In this document: piece by piece, positions 27,619 to 37,613 of the stretch
Layout of the letters: each line of letters starts with the position of its first letter
Position numbering within the stretch: position 1 is the first letter of the stretch
From: Mycolicibacterium rhodesiae
GTDB taxonomy: Bacteria > Actinomycetota > Actinomycetes > Mycobacteriales > Mycobacteriaceae
Direction: 5' to 3'
Length of the DNA stretch: 64,000 nt
Assembly (NCBI RefSeq): GCF_002086695.1
Contig: NZ_MVIH01000003.1
Location: forward strand, 248,001-312,000
The notes under the pieces: generated by a model
Database searches by the model: none
The model's input: the letters and a program-made list of their open reading frames with translations, nothing else
What the model was told of the DNA's origin: nothing
Made by a program: the position numbers and the translations under genes

Positions 27619-28394
27619 GGTTGCATGGCAAGGTCGCACTGGTCACCGGAGCGGCGCGAGGTATCGGACGCGGCATCGCGCTGCGACTCGCCCGTGACGG
27701 GGCCGATCTCGCTCTCGTGGATGTGCGACCAGACGGCATTGACGCCGTCGCCGAAGAGATCAAAGAGATCGGTTGCAACGCAACCACTTTCGTCGCTGAC
27801 GTCAGCGAACGCGAACAGGTCTTCGCCGCTGTCGACCATGCCGCCTCGTCGCTCGGCGGCTTCGACATCATGGTCAACAACGCCGGAATCGCCCTCGTCG
27901 GTCCGATCGTCGGCGTCACGCCCCAACAGATCGAGAAGCTCTGGGCGATCAACGTCAACGGCGTGCTGTGGGGCACTCAAGCCGCTGTTGCCAAGTTCAG
28001 GGAGAACGGCACCAAGGGAAAGATCATCAATGCGTCGTCGATTGCCGGCCACGACGGCTTCGCCATGCTCGGCCCCTACAGCGCCTCCAAGTTCGCCGTG
28101 CGTGCACTCACTCAGGCCGCCGCCAAGGAACACGCCGCCGATGGGATCACGGTGAACGCCTACTGCCCGGGTGTGGTCGGCACCGACATGTGGGTGGAGA
28201 TCGACAAACGGTTCGCCGAACTGACCGGCGCCGCCGAAGGCGAGACCTACAAGAAGTTCGTCGGTGGTATCGCCCTGGGTCGCGCAGAAACCCCCGACGA
28301 CGTGGCGGGCTTCGTCTCGTATCTGGCCGGCCCGGACGCCGACTACATGACCGGTCAGTCGGGCCTGATCGACGGCGGCCTGGTTTACCGCTGA
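27615..28394 (+). CDS. Acetoin (diacetyl) reductase-like SDR
   Basis: 259 residues. The Rossmann motif TGAARGIGRG (residues 11-20), NNAGIA, NASSIAG and YSASKFAV mark a classical SDR, and the length and C-terminus (YMTGQSGLIDGGLVY) match BudC-type acetoin/meso-2,3-butanediol dehydrogenases. It would reduce diacetyl or acetoin, or oxidise butanediol, with NAD(H). ATG 27615 overlaps the previous stop by 4 bases. Confidence 0.88.
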   Translation: MRLHGKVALVTGAARGIGRGIALRLARDGADLALVDVRPDGIDAVAEEIKEIGCNATTFVADVSEREQVFAAVDHAASSLGGFDIMVNNAGIALVGPIVGVTPQQIEKLWAINVNGVLWGTQAAVAKFRENGTKGKIINASSIAGHDGFAMLGPYSASKFAVRALTQAAAKEHAADGITVNAYCPGVVGTDMWVEIDKRFAELTGAAEGETYKKFVGGIALGRAETPDDVAGFVSYLAGPDADYMTGQSGLIDGGLVYR

Positions 28395-28417
28395 GATGCG
28401 GAGCACAATCGGCAGTA

Positions 28418-29707
28418 ATGCAAGGGGTCTACGTGCCTGAGCCCGCAGTCGCGCTCGGCGAGGATCCGCGCAACTATGCGCGGCTGATGTCGGCTGTCTA
28501 CGACGCGACGATGGCGGGCCATCGCGCCCCGGCCCGCCCGCGAGACGTCATCGGCGAATCGTGGCAGCGGCTGATGTCGGCCGGTGTGGACCCTGACCGC
28601 CGCGCCCAGCCCGTCGTGGAAGCCGGCGGCCTGGAGGCGCTCCGTCGAGCCTCGGGCTTGATGGCGGTCCTCGACGACGTTTCCCGCGGGCTGGAATCGC
28701 TGGTCGCTGATGGCACCAACATCCTGGTCGTCGCCGACGCGCAGGGCCGGGTGCTGTGGCGGTCGGGATCGTCCGCGGTTCTCACCAACGCCGACCGGTT
28801 GGGCTTCATCGAAGGTGCGCACTGGGGCGAAGGAGAGGTCGGTACCAATGCCATCGGCACCGCGCTGGTGTCCAATCGCGCCGTGCAGGTGTTCTCCGCC
28901 GAGCACTTTCTACGGACCCACCACTCGTGGACGTGTGCGGGCGCACCCATCCGCGATCCGCGAACCGGGCAGGTGATCGGTGTGGTCGACGTTTCCGGCC
29001 CCGCCGCGACCGTGCACCCGACGACCGTGGCTCTGGTCGACGCTGTCGCCCGGCTCGCCGAGTCACACCTGCGCGAACAACACGACCGCACCCTGAACCG
29101 GCTGCGCATGGTCGCGGCCCCGATTTTGGCCCGGATCGGCAAGCCCGCGTTGGCGGTCGACGCCGAGGGTTGGGTGGCGGCCGTCGATTCGCTGCCGTTG
29201 CACCATCGCATCCTGTTGCCCGAGGACGTCGCGGCAGGCCGCTCGTGGATCCCCAGCTTCGGTATCTGCGATATCGACGTGTTGCCCGGCGGTTGGCTGG
29301 TTCGGCCGGCTGACGACGACGATGCGCCCGCGTTGGCGCAGGCCTCGTTGGACTTGACCGTCGCAGGCGCACCGGCGTTGGACATGACGGGACAGTTCGG
29401 GCGTTGGCGCCATGACGTCTCGCTGCGCCACGCCGAGATCCTGCTGATCCTGGCGCGGGACCCGCGCGGCCGATCGGCGCCCGAGTTGGCAGCCGACCTC
29501 TATGGTGATCGTTCCCGGGTCGTCACGGTCCGCGCCGAATTGTCCCGGCTGCGCAAGCAGTTCGCCGGTCTGCTTGCCGCCCAGCCCTATCGCTTCGCCG
29601 GCGGAATCGAGGTGACGGTGCGCTATCCCGCGGACCTCTCGATGGTGTTGCCCGCGTCGACCGCACCCGCGGTTCGCGCCGTTCGTATCAATGCAAGTGT
29701 CTCGTAG
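28418..29707 (+). CDS. GAF-domain transcriptional regulator (AcoR-like, lacking the sigma-54 domain)
   Basis: 429 residues from ATG 28418. The N-terminal ~70 residues and the GAF domain (~85-205; [15 protein letters not shown]) match AcoR-type activators of acetoin and alcohol catabolism. The AAA+ sigma-54 activation domain is absent, as expected in mycobacteria, which lack sigma-54. The C-terminal ~100 residues ([20 protein letters not shown]) form a winged helix. It sits 23 bases after the acetoin reductase and 10 before the aldehyde dehydrogenase, so it probably controls both. A ketone or alcohol effector bound by GAF is inferred. Confidence 0.85.
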   Translation: MQGVYVPEPAVALGEDPRNYARLMSAVYDATMAGHRAPARPRDVIGESWQRLMSAGVDPDRRAQPVVEAGGLEALRRASGLMAVLDDVSRGLESLVADGTNILVVADAQGRVLWRSGSSAVLTNADRLGFIEGAHWGEGEVGTNAIGTALVSNRAVQVFSAEHFLRTHHSWTCAGAPIRDPRTGQVIGVVDVSGPAATVHPTTVALVDAVARLAESHLREQHDRTLNRLRMVAAPILARIGKPALAVDAEGWVAAVDSLPLHHRILLPEDVAAGRSWIPSFGICDIDVLPGGWLVRPADDDDAPALAQASLDLTVAGAPALDMTGQFGRWRHDVSLRHAEILLILARDPRGRSAPELAADLYGDRSRVVTVRAELSRLRKQFAGLLAAQPYRFAGGIEVTVRYPADLSMVLPASTAPAVRAVRINASVS

Positions 29708-29717
29708 AGGAGTACCT

Positions 29718-31241
29718 ATGCCAGTGTTCGCCCGCCCCGGAACGTCGGGATCTGCCATGTCTTTTCAGTCCCGCTACGAGAACTTCATCGGTGGTGAGTG
29801 GACTGCGCCGGTGGGCGGTCAGTATTTCGAGAATCCGACGCCGGTGACCGGTGAGGTGTTCTGCGAAGTCGCACGCTCGACCGATGCCGATATCGAGAAG
29901 GCGTTGGATGCCGCGCACGCCGCGGCGCCGGCATGGGGTAAGACGTCGGCGGGGGAGCGGGCGGTGATCTTGAACAAGATCGCTGACCGGATTGAGGCGA
30001 ATCTGGAGTCGATCGCGCTGGCCGAGTCGTGGGATAACGGCAAGCCGATCCGGGAAACGCTGAACGCCGATATTCCGTTGGCGGTGGACCATTTTCGCTA
30101 TTTCGCCGCCGCGATACGCGCTCAGGAAGGCGCGCTGTCGCAGATCGATGAGGACACCGTGGCCTATCACTTCCACGAGCCGTTGGGGGTGGTGGGGCAG
30201 ATCATTCCGTGGAACTTCCCGATCCTGATGGCGGTGTGGAAGCTGGCGCCGGCGTTGGCCGCCGGTAACGCGATCGTGCTGAAGCCTGCCGAGCAGACCC
30301 CGGCGTCGGTGCTGTATCTGATCTCGTTGATCGCCGACCTGCTGCCCGCCGGAGTCCTCAACGTGGTCAACGGATTTGGTGTGGAGGCCGGCAAACCGCT
30401 GGCGTCGAGCAATCGGATCGCCAAGATCGCGTTCACCGGGGAGACCACCACCGGTCGGCTGATCATGCAGTACGCCTCCCAGAACCTGATCCCGGTCACG
30501 CTGGAGCTGGGCGGGAAGAGCCCGAATATCTTCTTCTCCGATGTGATGGCCGCCAACGACGACTATCAGGACAAGGCGTTGGAAGGGTTCACCATGTTCG
30601 CCCTCAACCAGGGTGAGGTGTGCACGTGTCCGTCGCGGTCGCTGATTCAGTCCGATATCTACGACGACTTCCTTGCCATGGCGGCGATCCGCACCAAAGC
30701 GGTCCGGCAAGGGGATCCCCTCGACACCGAAACCATGATCGGCGCGCAGGCGTCCAACGACCAGCTCGAAAAGATCTTGTCCTACATCGAGATCGGCAAG
30801 AGTGAAGGCGCTCAAATCCTGACCGGCGGTGAGCGTGCCGAGTTGGGTGGTGACCTCAACGGCGGCTACTACGTGCAGCCCACCATTTTCACCGGCGACA
30901 ACGCGATGCGGATTTTCCAGGAGGAGATCTTCGGACCCGTGGTGTCGGTGACGTCGTTCACCGATTACGACGACGCCATCCGGATCGCGAACGACACCCT
31001 CTACGGGTTGGGGGCCGGGGTGTGGAGCCGTGATGGCAACACTGCCTACCGCGCCGGGCGCGACATCAAGGCCGGGCGGGTGTGGACGAACTGCTACCAC
31101 GCTTATCCCGCGCACGCGGCGTTCGGTGGCTACAAGCAGTCCGGCATCGGCCGGGAAAACCACAAGATGATGCTCGACCACTATCAGCAGACCAAGAATC
31201 TGCTCGTCTCGTACTCCAACAAGGCGCAGGGGTTCTTCTAG
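29718..31241 (+). CDS. NAD-dependent aldehyde dehydrogenase (Rv0458-like, ExaC/acetaldehyde type)
   Basis: 507 residues from ATG 29718, which has GAGGAG six bases upstream; the internal ATG 29757 is a weaker choice. Catalytic Cys is C302 in GEVCTCPSR and the general base is E263 in [15 protein letters not shown] and FTGETTTGR bind NAD. A second Cys (C304) lies two residues from the nucleophile, a feature of this acetaldehyde dehydrogenase group. It oxidises short aldehydes such as acetaldehyde to acids. Its stop codon overlaps the GTG of the DUF779 gene by one base. Confidence 0.93.
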   Translation: MPVFARPGTSGSAMSFQSRYENFIGGEWTAPVGGQYFENPTPVTGEVFCEVARSTDADIEKALDAAHAAAPAWGKTSAGERAVILNKIADRIEANLESIALAESWDNGKPIRETLNADIPLAVDHFRYFAAAIRAQEGALSQIDEDTVAYHFHEPLGVVGQIIPWNFPILMAVWKLAPALAAGNAIVLKPAEQTPASVLYLISLIADLLPAGVLNVVNGFGVEAGKPLASSNRIAKIAFTGETTTGRLIMQYASQNLIPVTLELGGKSPNIFFSDVMAANDDYQDKALEGFTMFALNQGEVCTCPSRSLIQSDIYDDFLAMAAIRTKAVRQGDPLDTETMIGAQASNDQLEKILSYIEIGKSEGAQILTGGERAELGGDLNGGYYVQPTIFTGDNAMRIFQEEIFGPVVSVTSFTDYDDAIRIANDTLYGLGAGVWSRDGNTAYRAGRDIKAGRVWTNCYHAYPAHAAFGGYKQSGIGRENHKMMLDHYQQTKNLLVSYSNKAQGFF

Positions 31242-31735
31242 TGACGGAGCAGGCGCCGCCGCGGGCACTGATCACCGCAGCAGCCGCCGAACTTCTGCAC
31301 CGCTTGCAGCAGCGGCACGGGCCGCTGATGTTCCACCAGTCCGGCGGCTGCTGCGACGGGTCGTCGCCGATGTGTTACCCCGACGGCGACTTCATCGTCG
31401 GCGACCGTGACGTGCTGCTCGGGGTGCTCGAAGGCACCCCGGTCTGGATTTCCGGCCCGCAGTTCGAGACGTGGAAACACACCCAACTCATCATCGACGT
31501 CGTCCCCGGTCGAGGCGGCGGCTTCAGCCTCGAGGCCCCGGAAGGGATGCGCTTCCTGAGTCGCGGACGGGCGTTCAGCGATGCCGAAAACCGGTTGCTG
31601 GCCAGCGATTCTCCGCTGAGCGGAGCCGATTACGAGCGCGGCGAGCGTCCGGCCGAACGGACCGATCTGGTGGTTGCCGAAGCGGCAGACGCATGTGCAA
31701 TCCCTGGTCGGCGCGCCGGAGTCGTTCAGCAATAG
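31241..31735 (+). CDS. DUF779 domain protein (Rv0459-like)
   Basis: 164 residues, GTG start sharing a base with the aldehyde dehydrogenase stop. The conserved Cys-rich signature GGCCDGSSPMCYP (residues ~34-46) suggests a metal or redox site. DUF779 genes are habitually placed next to acetaldehyde dehydrogenase genes, so a helper role in aldehyde oxidation is likely, but no biochemical function is known to me. The C-terminal ~50 residues look unstructured and charged. Confidence 0.85.
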   Translation: MTEQAPPRALITAAAAELLHRLQQRHGPLMFHQSGGCCDGSSPMCYPDGDFIVGDRDVLLGVLEGTPVWISGPQFETWKHTQLIIDVVPGRGGGFSLEAPEGMRFLSRGRAFSDAENRLLASDSPLSGADYERGERPAERTDLVVAEAADACAIPGRRAGVVQQ

Positions 31736-31764
31736 ACCGCGTCACTGCACGTACCCTCGTAAGC

Positions 31765-32043
31765 GTGATACCCCTGCCTCGGGCATGGCTGCTCACAAGT
31801 GCATTGCTGGTGGGCACCGTGACCGGACTCATTGCGGCGGTCGTGGCCACCCTGCTGGTCAAGACACCCGTTCGCCCCGACCTGGTGGTGGGCTTGGTGG
31901 TTGCTGTTCCGAGCGTCATCGGCATGCTCCTGATCCTGTTCTCGAGGCGCCGCTGGATGACGACAGCGGGGGCGTTCATTCTGGCGATGGCGCCAGGTTG
32001 GCTGGGGGCATTGGTTCTGGTTCAGGTGGTGTCTCATGGCTGA
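31765..32043 (+). CDS. Small hydrophobic membrane protein (Rv0460-like)
   Basis: 92 residues from GTG 31765. Three hydrophobic stretches (LLTSALLVGTVTGLIAAVVATLL; LVVGLVVAVPSVIGMLLILF; GAFILAMAPGWLGALVLVQVV) make a simple three-helix membrane protein. It overlaps the next gene by 8 bases. Position between DUF779 and lpd matches Rv0460. Function unknown. Confidence 0.72.
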   Translation: MIPLPRAWLLTSALLVGTVTGLIAAVVATLLVKTPVRPDLVVGLVVAVPSVIGMLLILFSRRRWMTTAGAFILAMAPGWLGALVLVQVVSHG

Positions 32044-32590
32044 AAAAACGTCCCTCCCGTCGACCGAGCCCCACCACGCGCCGATCTTCGACACCGGCCC
32101 GCATCCCCACGCGCTCCGCTCACTGACCGACGAACCCGAGGCGGAAGTCTCCGAGGAATCCATCGCCTTCAGCGAGTTGGAGAACTTCGACACCGATGCG
32201 TTCCTGCACCGGGTCGAGGGTTCGCTCCACGCGGAACCGGTGGTCGTGCCGCCCGCGTCGACGGCCGCCGCAGGCACCTACCAGTACGTGAAGCGGTGGC
32301 AGTTCGTGTTCATCGTCGCCGCGGTCTGGGTCCTGGCCGCAGCCGCCGGCCTGGGCTTCTACTTCTGGTGGTACACCTCGCTGCAGAAAACCCCCGCGGT
32401 GTTCTGCGTGCTGATCTACCTGATCGTCTGCTCGGTCGCCAGCATGCTGGTCTCGATGGTGCAGAACCGGCCACCGGTAACAGCGCTGGCCATCGCGCTG
32501 ATGTCGGCGCCGTTGGCCTCGGTGACCACCGCCGCGCTGCTGCATGGCGCCTACTACTTCGAATGGATCGCCCGTCCGACGATAGGCTGA
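32036..32590 (+). CDS. Membrane protein with acidic cytoplasmic N-terminus (Rv0461-like)
   Basis: 184 residues. The first ~90 residues are hydrophilic and acidic ([19 protein letters not shown]), then three membrane segments (~90-110, 118-138, 147-168). Overlaps the upstream gene by 8 bases and ends 4 bases before lpd, so it is co-transcribed with lpd. The order matches Rv0461-Rv0462 in M. tuberculosis. No functional motif seen. Confidence 0.78.
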   Translation: MAEKTSLPSTEPHHAPIFDTGPHPHALRSLTDEPEAEVSEESIAFSELENFDTDAFLHRVEGSLHAEPVVVPPASTAAAGTYQYVKRWQFVFIVAAVWVLAAAAGLGFYFWWYTSLQKTPAVFCVLIYLIVCSVASMLVSMVQNRPPVTALAIALMSAPLASVTTAALLHGAYYFEWIARPTIG

Positions 32591-32594
32591 GGTC

Positions 32595-33989
32595 GTGACT
32601 CACTATGACGTCGTCGTTGTCGGAGCCGGTCCCGGCGGATACGTCGCGGCGATCCGCGCGGCACAGCTCGGACTGAACACCGCCATCATCGAACCCAAGT
32701 ATTGGGGCGGAGTCTGCCTCAATGTGGGCTGCATCCCGTCGAAAGCGTTGCTGCGCAACGCCGAGTTGGCCCACATCTTCTCCAAGGACGCCAAGACATT
32801 CGGCATCAGCGGAGAGGCCACCTTCGATTACGGAGTCGCCTTCGACCGCAGCCGGAAGGTAGCTGAGGGGCGCGTCGCCGGCGTGCACTTCCTGATGAAG
32901 AAGAACAAGATCACCGAGATCCACGGGTACGGGAAGTTCACCGGCCCGAACAGCATCGAGGTCGACCTCAACGAGGGTGGAACCGAGAAGGTCGAGTTCG
33001 ACAACGCGATCATCGCGACCGGTTCGAGTACCCGTCTGGTTCCGGGGACCTCGCTGTCGAAGAACGTCGTCACCTACGAGGAGCAGATCCTGTCCCGGGA
33101 GCTGCCCAAGTCGATCGTCATCGCCGGCGCCGGCGCGATCGGCATGGAGTTCGCCTACGTCATGAAGAACTACGGCGTCGACGTCACCATCGTCGAGTTC
33201 CTGCCGCGCGCGCTGCCCAACGAAGACGCCGAGGTCTCCAAGGAGATCGAGAAGCAGTACAAGAAGCTCGGCGTGAAGATCCTCACCGGCACCAAGGTGG
33301 AGTCCATTGACGACGACGGGTCGACTGTGACCGTCGTGGTCAGCAAGGACGGCAAGACCGAGGAGCTCAAGGCCGACAAGGTGTTGCAGGCCATCGGTTT
33401 CGCCCCGAACGTCGAAGGCTTCGGGCTGGAGTCGACCGGTGTGGAGCTGACCGACCGCAAGGCGATCGGCATCGACGACTACATGCGCACCAGCGTGCCG
33501 CACATCTACGCCATCGGCGACGTCACGGCCAAGCTGCAGCTTGCCCACGTCGCCGAGGCAATGGGCGTGGTGGCCGCCGAAACCATCGCCGGCGCCGAGA
33601 CGCTGGCGCTCGGTGACTATCGGATGCTGCCGCGCGCGACGTTCTGCCAGCCGCAGGTCGCCAGCTTCGGCCTCACCGAGCAGCAGGCCCGCGATGAGGG
33701 CTACGACGTGAAGGTGGCCAAGTTCCCGTTCACCGCCAACGGCAAGGCGCACGGGCTGGCTGACCCGACCGGGTTCGTCAAGGTGATCGCCGACGCCAAA
33801 TACGGCGAACTCCTCGGCGGCCACCTGATCGGTCCGGACGTTTCGGAACTCCTGCCGGAGCTGACCCTTGCGCAGAAGTGGGATCTGACCGTCAACGAGC
33901 TGACCCGTAACGTGCACACCCATCCGACGCTGTCGGAGGCACTCCAGGAATGCTTCCACGGTCTCGCCGGCCACATGATCAACTTTTGA
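32595..33989 (+). CDS. lpdC: Dihydrolipoamide dehydrogenase (Lpd)
   Basis: 464 residues, GTG start. The FAD motif [10 protein letters not shown] (residues 10-19), the redox-active disulfide C41-x4-C46 in [12 protein letters not shown], the NAD motif GAGAIGMEF and the C-terminal His-Glu dyad ([10 protein letters not shown]) are all present. It is the E3 component of pyruvate and 2-oxo acid dehydrogenases, and in M. tuberculosis also part of the peroxynitrite reductase with AhpD and DlaT. Lies directly after the small membrane proteins and overlaps the next gene (TTGA). Confidence 0.96.
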   Translation: MTHYDVVVVGAGPGGYVAAIRAAQLGLNTAIIEPKYWGGVCLNVGCIPSKALLRNAELAHIFSKDAKTFGISGEATFDYGVAFDRSRKVAEGRVAGVHFLMKKNKITEIHGYGKFTGPNSIEVDLNEGGTEKVEFDNAIIATGSSTRLVPGTSLSKNVVTYEEQILSRELPKSIVIAGAGAIGMEFAYVMKNYGVDVTIVEFLPRALPNEDAEVSKEIEKQYKKLGVKILTGTKVESIDDDGSTVTVVVSKDGKTEELKADKVLQAIGFAPNVEGFGLESTGVELTDRKAIGIDDYMRTSVPHIYAIGDVTAKLQLAHVAEAMGVVAAETIAGAETLALGDYRMLPRATFCQPQVASFGLTEQQARDEGYDVKVAKFPFTANGKAHGLADPTGFVKVIADAKYGELLGGHLIGPDVSELLPELTLAQKWDLTVNELTRNVHTHPTLSEALQECFHGLAGHMINF

Positions 33990-34255
33990 GACCGACGCTG
34001 ATCGCCGGTATCGGCGGAATCGTGCTGGGCCACATCCTGTGGCTGATCGGTATCTCGTTGGCGACCAGCGGGCAGGATGTCAGCTTCTGGGTGCTGATCC
34101 TCTCGGCGGTCATCCTCGTGCTCGCCGCGGCGGTCGGCTATCTGGCGTGGCGGGAGTATCAGCGCAAGCGCATGGTGTGGGCGGCGTTCCTGGGCTGCAT
34201 GCCGGTCTCGCCGGTGATCTTCACGCTGATCGTCCTCGGCGTCACTTACCTGTAG
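33986..34255 (+). CDS. Small membrane protein (Rv0463-like)
   Basis: 89 residues from TTG 33986, which overlaps the lpd stop codon (TTGA); this gives a complete first helix. Three hydrophobic segments ([57 protein letters not shown]). The position after lpd matches Rv0463. Function unknown. Confidence 0.75.
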   Translation: MRPTLIAGIGGIVLGHILWLIGISLATSGQDVSFWVLILSAVILVLAAAVGYLAWREYQRKRMVWAAFLGCMPVSPVIFTLIVLGVTYL

Positions 34256-34367
34256 CGCCTTCTGTCAGCTCTTCGGCAGGTCCGTTCCAGGCTGCTGCAA
34301 GCATCGCGGTGTCAACTGCCTAACAGCCGGTTCCGACAGAATCCGGCTGTGAACGGGGGGTTGTGTC

Positions 34368-34619
34368 ATGGCGGAGTGGCGGGGTGCTGTGAGCACCAAA
34401 GTGCTGATGGCAATGATCGGCGGGAGCGCCGTGGTCGCGATGGGGGCAGTGACTGTTGCGTTCGACGATGGCGTCCCCGGGGATTCGTCGCCTGTGGCGG
34501 CACCGATCCTGCCGGGCCCGATGACGCAGGGCGAGACGGTGACCACCACGATTCCGCCGACAGTTTTGGACACGGAGAAGGCCGTCGTCACGCACAAGGC
34601 CCAGCCCTACAAGGGATAG
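34368..34619 (+). CDS. Small exported or membrane-anchored protein, unknown
   Basis: 83 residues. One hydrophobic segment near the N-terminus (VLMAMIGGSAVVAMGAVTVA) followed by a short polar, Pro/Thr-rich tail. It could be a signal peptide or anchor. Start ATG 34368 versus an internal GTG at 34389 (which would read MSTKVLMAM) is uncertain; the second is plausible. No homologous function recognised. Confidence 0.6.
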   Translation: MAEWRGAVSTKVLMAMIGGSAVVAMGAVTVAFDDGVPGDSSPVAAPILPGPMTQGETVTTTIPPTVLDTEKAVVTHKAQPYKG

Positions 34620-34626
34620 TTCGGCC

Positions 34627-35163
34627 CTAGTCGGGGAAGTCCATCGGCACCCGCAGCGTGGCCAGAATTCCTGCGATCGCGTCGTAATGCCCTGCCAGGG
34701 CGCAGAATTCGATCACCTGCTCGCGGCTCAAGTGCGTCGACAGGGTTGCGAACGTGTCATCGGACAGATCGCGATGCAGAATGAACTCGTCCACCGCCGT
34801 CAGCAGCGCGCGCTGACGGTCAGTCAATCCCTCGGCCGTCGGGCCGGCAAAGATCTTGTCCTGCAAGGCCGCATCGACGCCACGGCTGCGGGCCAGCCTG
34901 CGATGCTGCTGCAGCTCGTACTCCGACCCGCGCAGGTGACCGACGCGCAGGATCACCAGTTCCTTGTCCCGCTTGGGTAGCTTGCCCCAGTTCAGCAGCA
35001 CGCCCGAATACGGCAGAAACGACAGGAACAGCAGCTTGTGCTGCCCCAGGACTTCGAACAGGTGCATGTGCGGAGCGCGAATCGATCGTGCGCCCAACCG
35101 AGAGATGCCCCAGTTGAGCAAGCCGAGCTCACGTCGGCCACCGGGCGGAATACGTTGACCCAT
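34627..35163 (-). CDS. Carboxymuconolactone decarboxylase family protein (Rv0464c-like)
   Basis: 178 residues from ATG 35163, which shares one base with the ramB stop (TGATG); a TTG one codon earlier is less likely. The CMD core is visible as KRDKELVILRVGHLRGSEYELQQHRRLAR, where the Cys pair of AhpD is replaced by Gly-Ser-Glu and a His is kept, so it is probably not a peroxidase. Coupled to ramB, as in M. tuberculosis. Reaction unknown. Confidence 0.82.
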   Translation of the reverse strand: MGQRIPPGGRRELGLLNWGISRLGARSIRAPHMHLFEVLGQHKLLFLSFLPYSGVLLNWGKLPKRDKELVILRVGHLRGSEYELQQHRRLARSRGVDAALQDKIFAGPTAEGLTDRQRALLTAVDEFILHRDLSDDTFATLSTHLSREQVIEFCALAGHYDAIAGILATLRVPMDFPD

Positions 35164-36587
35164 CAAGACTCCTTGACCAGATAAGGCGACACCGTGCTGC
35201 GGTGCTCATCGAGATCCAGCGCCCGGCCCAATGCCGGGAAGGCCCGCTGCGGGCAATTGTCCCGTTCGCACACCCGGCAGCCCGCGCCGATCGGTGTCGC
35301 GCTGTCTGACGACAGATCAAGACCCTTCGAGTAAACCAACCGACTGGCATGCCGCATCTCGCAGCCCAGTCCGATCGCGAAGGTCTTGACCGGCTGGCCG
35401 TAGCGTGACGCCCGCCGTTCAACCGTGCGCGCCACCCACATGTAGTTCTGTCCATCGGGCATCTGGGCGATCTGCACCAGGATCTTGCCCGGGTTCGAGA
35501 ACGTCTCGTAGACGTTCCACAGCGGGCAGGTACCGCCGGCTGAGGAGAAATGAAAACCCGTGGCGGACTGGCGTTTCGACATATTGCCGGCCTTATCCAC
35601 CCGGACGAACGAGAATGGGACGCCGCGCATCGACGGCCGCTGTAACGTCGAGAGCCGATGGCAGATCGTCTCGTAGCTGACCTGGTAGAAGGCCGAGAGG
35701 CGTTCGATGTCGTAGCGGAAGTTCTCGGCCATATTGTGAAACTGCCCGTACGGCAACACCGTTGCGGCAGCGAAGTAACTGGCCAAGCCCAGGCGGGCGA
35801 GTTTTCGCGACTCATCGCTGGTGAATTTGCCCTCGTCGACCAACTTGTCGATCAGGTCACCACACTCGAGGTACGCCAACTCGGTGGCCATCTTGAACAC
35901 CTGCTGGCCCGACGACAGGTGGTTGCTGATCTCGAGGGTGCGCGCGACCGGGTCGTAACGGTGCAGCACCGTATCGCCCATGTCGATACGCCGGATGATG
36001 TGTACACCGTGCACCATGGTGAGGCGGTCGGCCAACTCCCGCGACAGCTCGGCACGGTGCATCCGCATTCGGATGGTGAGATCCTCAGCGGCGGTATCGA
36101 GTTCGTGCAGATAGTTCTGTCGTTGATAGAAGTAGTCGCGGACTTCCTCGTGCGGCATGGATATCGATGCCGAGCCACTGCCGCCGGTGTTGAGGTTGAA
36201 CCGATCCTCGGTGGCCGCCGCCAGCTGGGCGGTGGTGATCCGGTAGCGGCGATGCAGGTTCACGATCGCGCGGGCGATCGCCGGGTGAGTGCCGACGATG
36301 TCGGCGACCTCGGTCATGTCGACATCAAGGTCTAGGTCGCGATCCATCGTCACTTCACGCAGTTCGGCCACCAGTCGGGTGTCGTCCTCCGACGAGAAGA
36401 ACGTGGCATCGACCCCGAAGACCTCGGTGATGCGCAGCAGCACCGCAACGGTCAGCGGCCGGACATCGTGCTCGATCTGGTTGAGATAGCTCGGCGAGAT
36501 CTCCAGCATCTGGGCCAGTGCGGCCTGACTGAATCCGCGTTCGCTGCGGAGTTGTCGTATCCGGGAGCCGACGAACGTCTTGGCCAC
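35163..36587 (-). CDS. ramB: RamB, regulator of acetate metabolism
   Basis: 474 residues, full length. Residues ~8-62 are an XRE-type helix-turn-helix (RIRQLRSERGFSQAALAQML). The middle (~150-300) is an ImmA/IrrE-like domain in which the peptidase HExxH is replaced by ATELAYLE. The C-terminal ~170 residues are the short-chain fatty acyl regulator domain, ending in a Cys cluster (C437, C440, C445 in GCRVCERDNCPQ) that may bind metal. RamB represses icl1 and itself in M. tuberculosis. The divergent region holds a perfect CTGCGAAG inverted repeat that also occurs as CTTCGCA at icl1. Confidence 0.95.
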   Translation of the reverse strand: MAKTFVGSRIRQLRSERGFSQAALAQMLEISPSYLNQIEHDVRPLTVAVLLRITEVFGVDATFFSSEDDTRLVAELREVTMDRDLDLDVDMTEVADIVGTHPAIARAIVNLHRRYRITTAQLAAATEDRFNLNTGGSGSASISMPHEEVRDYFYQRQNYLHELDTAAEDLTIRMRMHRAELSRELADRLTMVHGVHIIRRIDMGDTVLHRYDPVARTLEISNHLSSGQQVFKMATELAYLECGDLIDKLVDEGKFTSDESRKLARLGLASYFAAATVLPYGQFHNMAENFRYDIERLSAFYQVSYETICHRLSTLQRPSMRGVPFSFVRVDKAGNMSKRQSATGFHFSSAGGTCPLWNVYETFSNPGKILVQIAQMPDGQNYMWVARTVERRASRYGQPVKTFAIGLGCEMRHASRLVYSKGLDLSSDSATPIGAGCRVCERDNCPQRAFPALGRALDLDEHRSTVSPYLVKES

Positions 36588-36606
36588 GCGCCCAGCCTAC
36601 TCACGG

Positions 36607-36626
36607 CTGCGAAGGAGGCTTCGCAG
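36607..36626. promoter_or_regulatory. Candidate RamB operator (CTGCGAAG-N4-CTTCGCAG)
   Basis: A perfect 8-bp inverted repeat with a GAGG spacer, 20 bases upstream of the ramB start. The half-site CTTCGCA is repeated at icl1 (37614-37629). Autoregulation by RamB is inferred. Confidence 0.5.
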
Positions 36627-36710
36627 CGTTGGCAACCGAGGCTGGTTGGCATCCCGGAAGGCCTTTGGCATGATCGCGCTGGGACGGGATGGGAGAGGAC
36701 GACAGACCAC

Positions 36711-37526
36711 ATGACCACCAACACCACCAATACCGGCTTGGCGAAGGTGTTGATGCCGGTTCCCGATCCGCATCCCGATGTTTTCGACCGCGAATGGCCG
36801 CTGCGCGTCGGCGACATCGACCGTGTCGGCCGGCTGCGCCTGGACGCCGCCTGCCGTCACATCCAGGACATCGGCCAAGACCAGCTCCGCGAGATGGGCC
36901 ACGAGGAAACGCATCCGCTGTGGATCGTCCGGCGCACCATGGTCGACTTGATCTGCCCGATCGAATACCCGGAGATGTTGCGGCTGCGGCGCTGGTGCTC
37001 GGGTACCTCGAACCGTTGGTGTGAGATGCGGGTCCGAATCGACGGCCGCAAGGGCGGTCTCATCGAATCCGAGGCCTTCTGGATCAACATCAACCGCGAG
37101 ACACAGGGCCCGGCCCGCATCGCCGACGACTTTCTGGAGGGCTTGCAGCGCACCACCGATGTGAATCGGCTTCGCTGGAAGGCCTATCTGACTGCCGGTT
37201 CCCGGCACGACGCCAACGAGATCCGCGACTTTCCGATCCGCGTCAGCGATATCGACCTCTTCGACCACGTCAACAACTCCGTCTATTGGAAAGTCGTCGA
37301 AGAGTTTCTCGCGGCGCTGCCGGAGCTCTTCGAATCGCCGCTACGGGTCGCCATCGAGCACGATGCGCCGGTGGCATTCGGCGACAAGCTCGAAATACTT
37401 CTGCACGTGTATCCGCCCGGAACGACCGACAAGTTCGGTTCCGAGCTGACGGATCGGACTGTTAGAACGCTCACATACGTCGTCGGCGATGAGGTCAAAG
37501 CCGTCGCGTCGATCTTCGCGCTCTGA
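36711..37526 (+). CDS. Acyl-ACP thioesterase-like hotdog protein (Rv0466-like)
   Basis: 271 residues from ATG 36711 with GGGAGAGGA upstream. Two hotdog domains in tandem: the first around 25-150 (REWPLRVGDIDRVGRLRLDA), the second around 165-271 (FPIRVSDIDLFDHVNNSVYW), the layout of FatA/FatB-type acyl-ACP thioesterases. It would release fatty acids from acyl carrier protein or CoA. It sits divergently from ramB and upstream of icl1, as in M. tuberculosis. Confidence 0.87.
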   Translation: MTTNTTNTGLAKVLMPVPDPHPDVFDREWPLRVGDIDRVGRLRLDAACRHIQDIGQDQLREMGHEETHPLWIVRRTMVDLICPIEYPEMLRLRRWCSGTSNRWCEMRVRIDGRKGGLIESEAFWININRETQGPARIADDFLEGLQRTTDVNRLRWKAYLTAGSRHDANEIRDFPIRVSDIDLFDHVNNSVYWKVVEEFLAALPELFESPLRVAIEHDAPVAFGDKLEILLHVYPPGTTDKFGSELTDRTVRTLTYVVGDEVKAVASIFAL

Positions 37527-37588
37527 GCGTCGCGGTTTAACAGTACGGGCGTACTGACCAGCGCTTATCTGCTACTGGACGGTAACTT

Positions 37589-37602
37589 CTGAACCGGTTC
37601 AG
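37589..37602. promoter_or_regulatory. 14-bp palindrome in the icl1 upstream region
   Basis: CTGAACCGGTTCAG is a perfect palindrome about 190 bases upstream of the icl1 start, inside the 266-base gap before icl1. It resembles a dimeric repressor or activator site; the regulator is not identified. Confidence 0.45.
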
Positions 37603-37613
37603 GTGTTGGCTGT

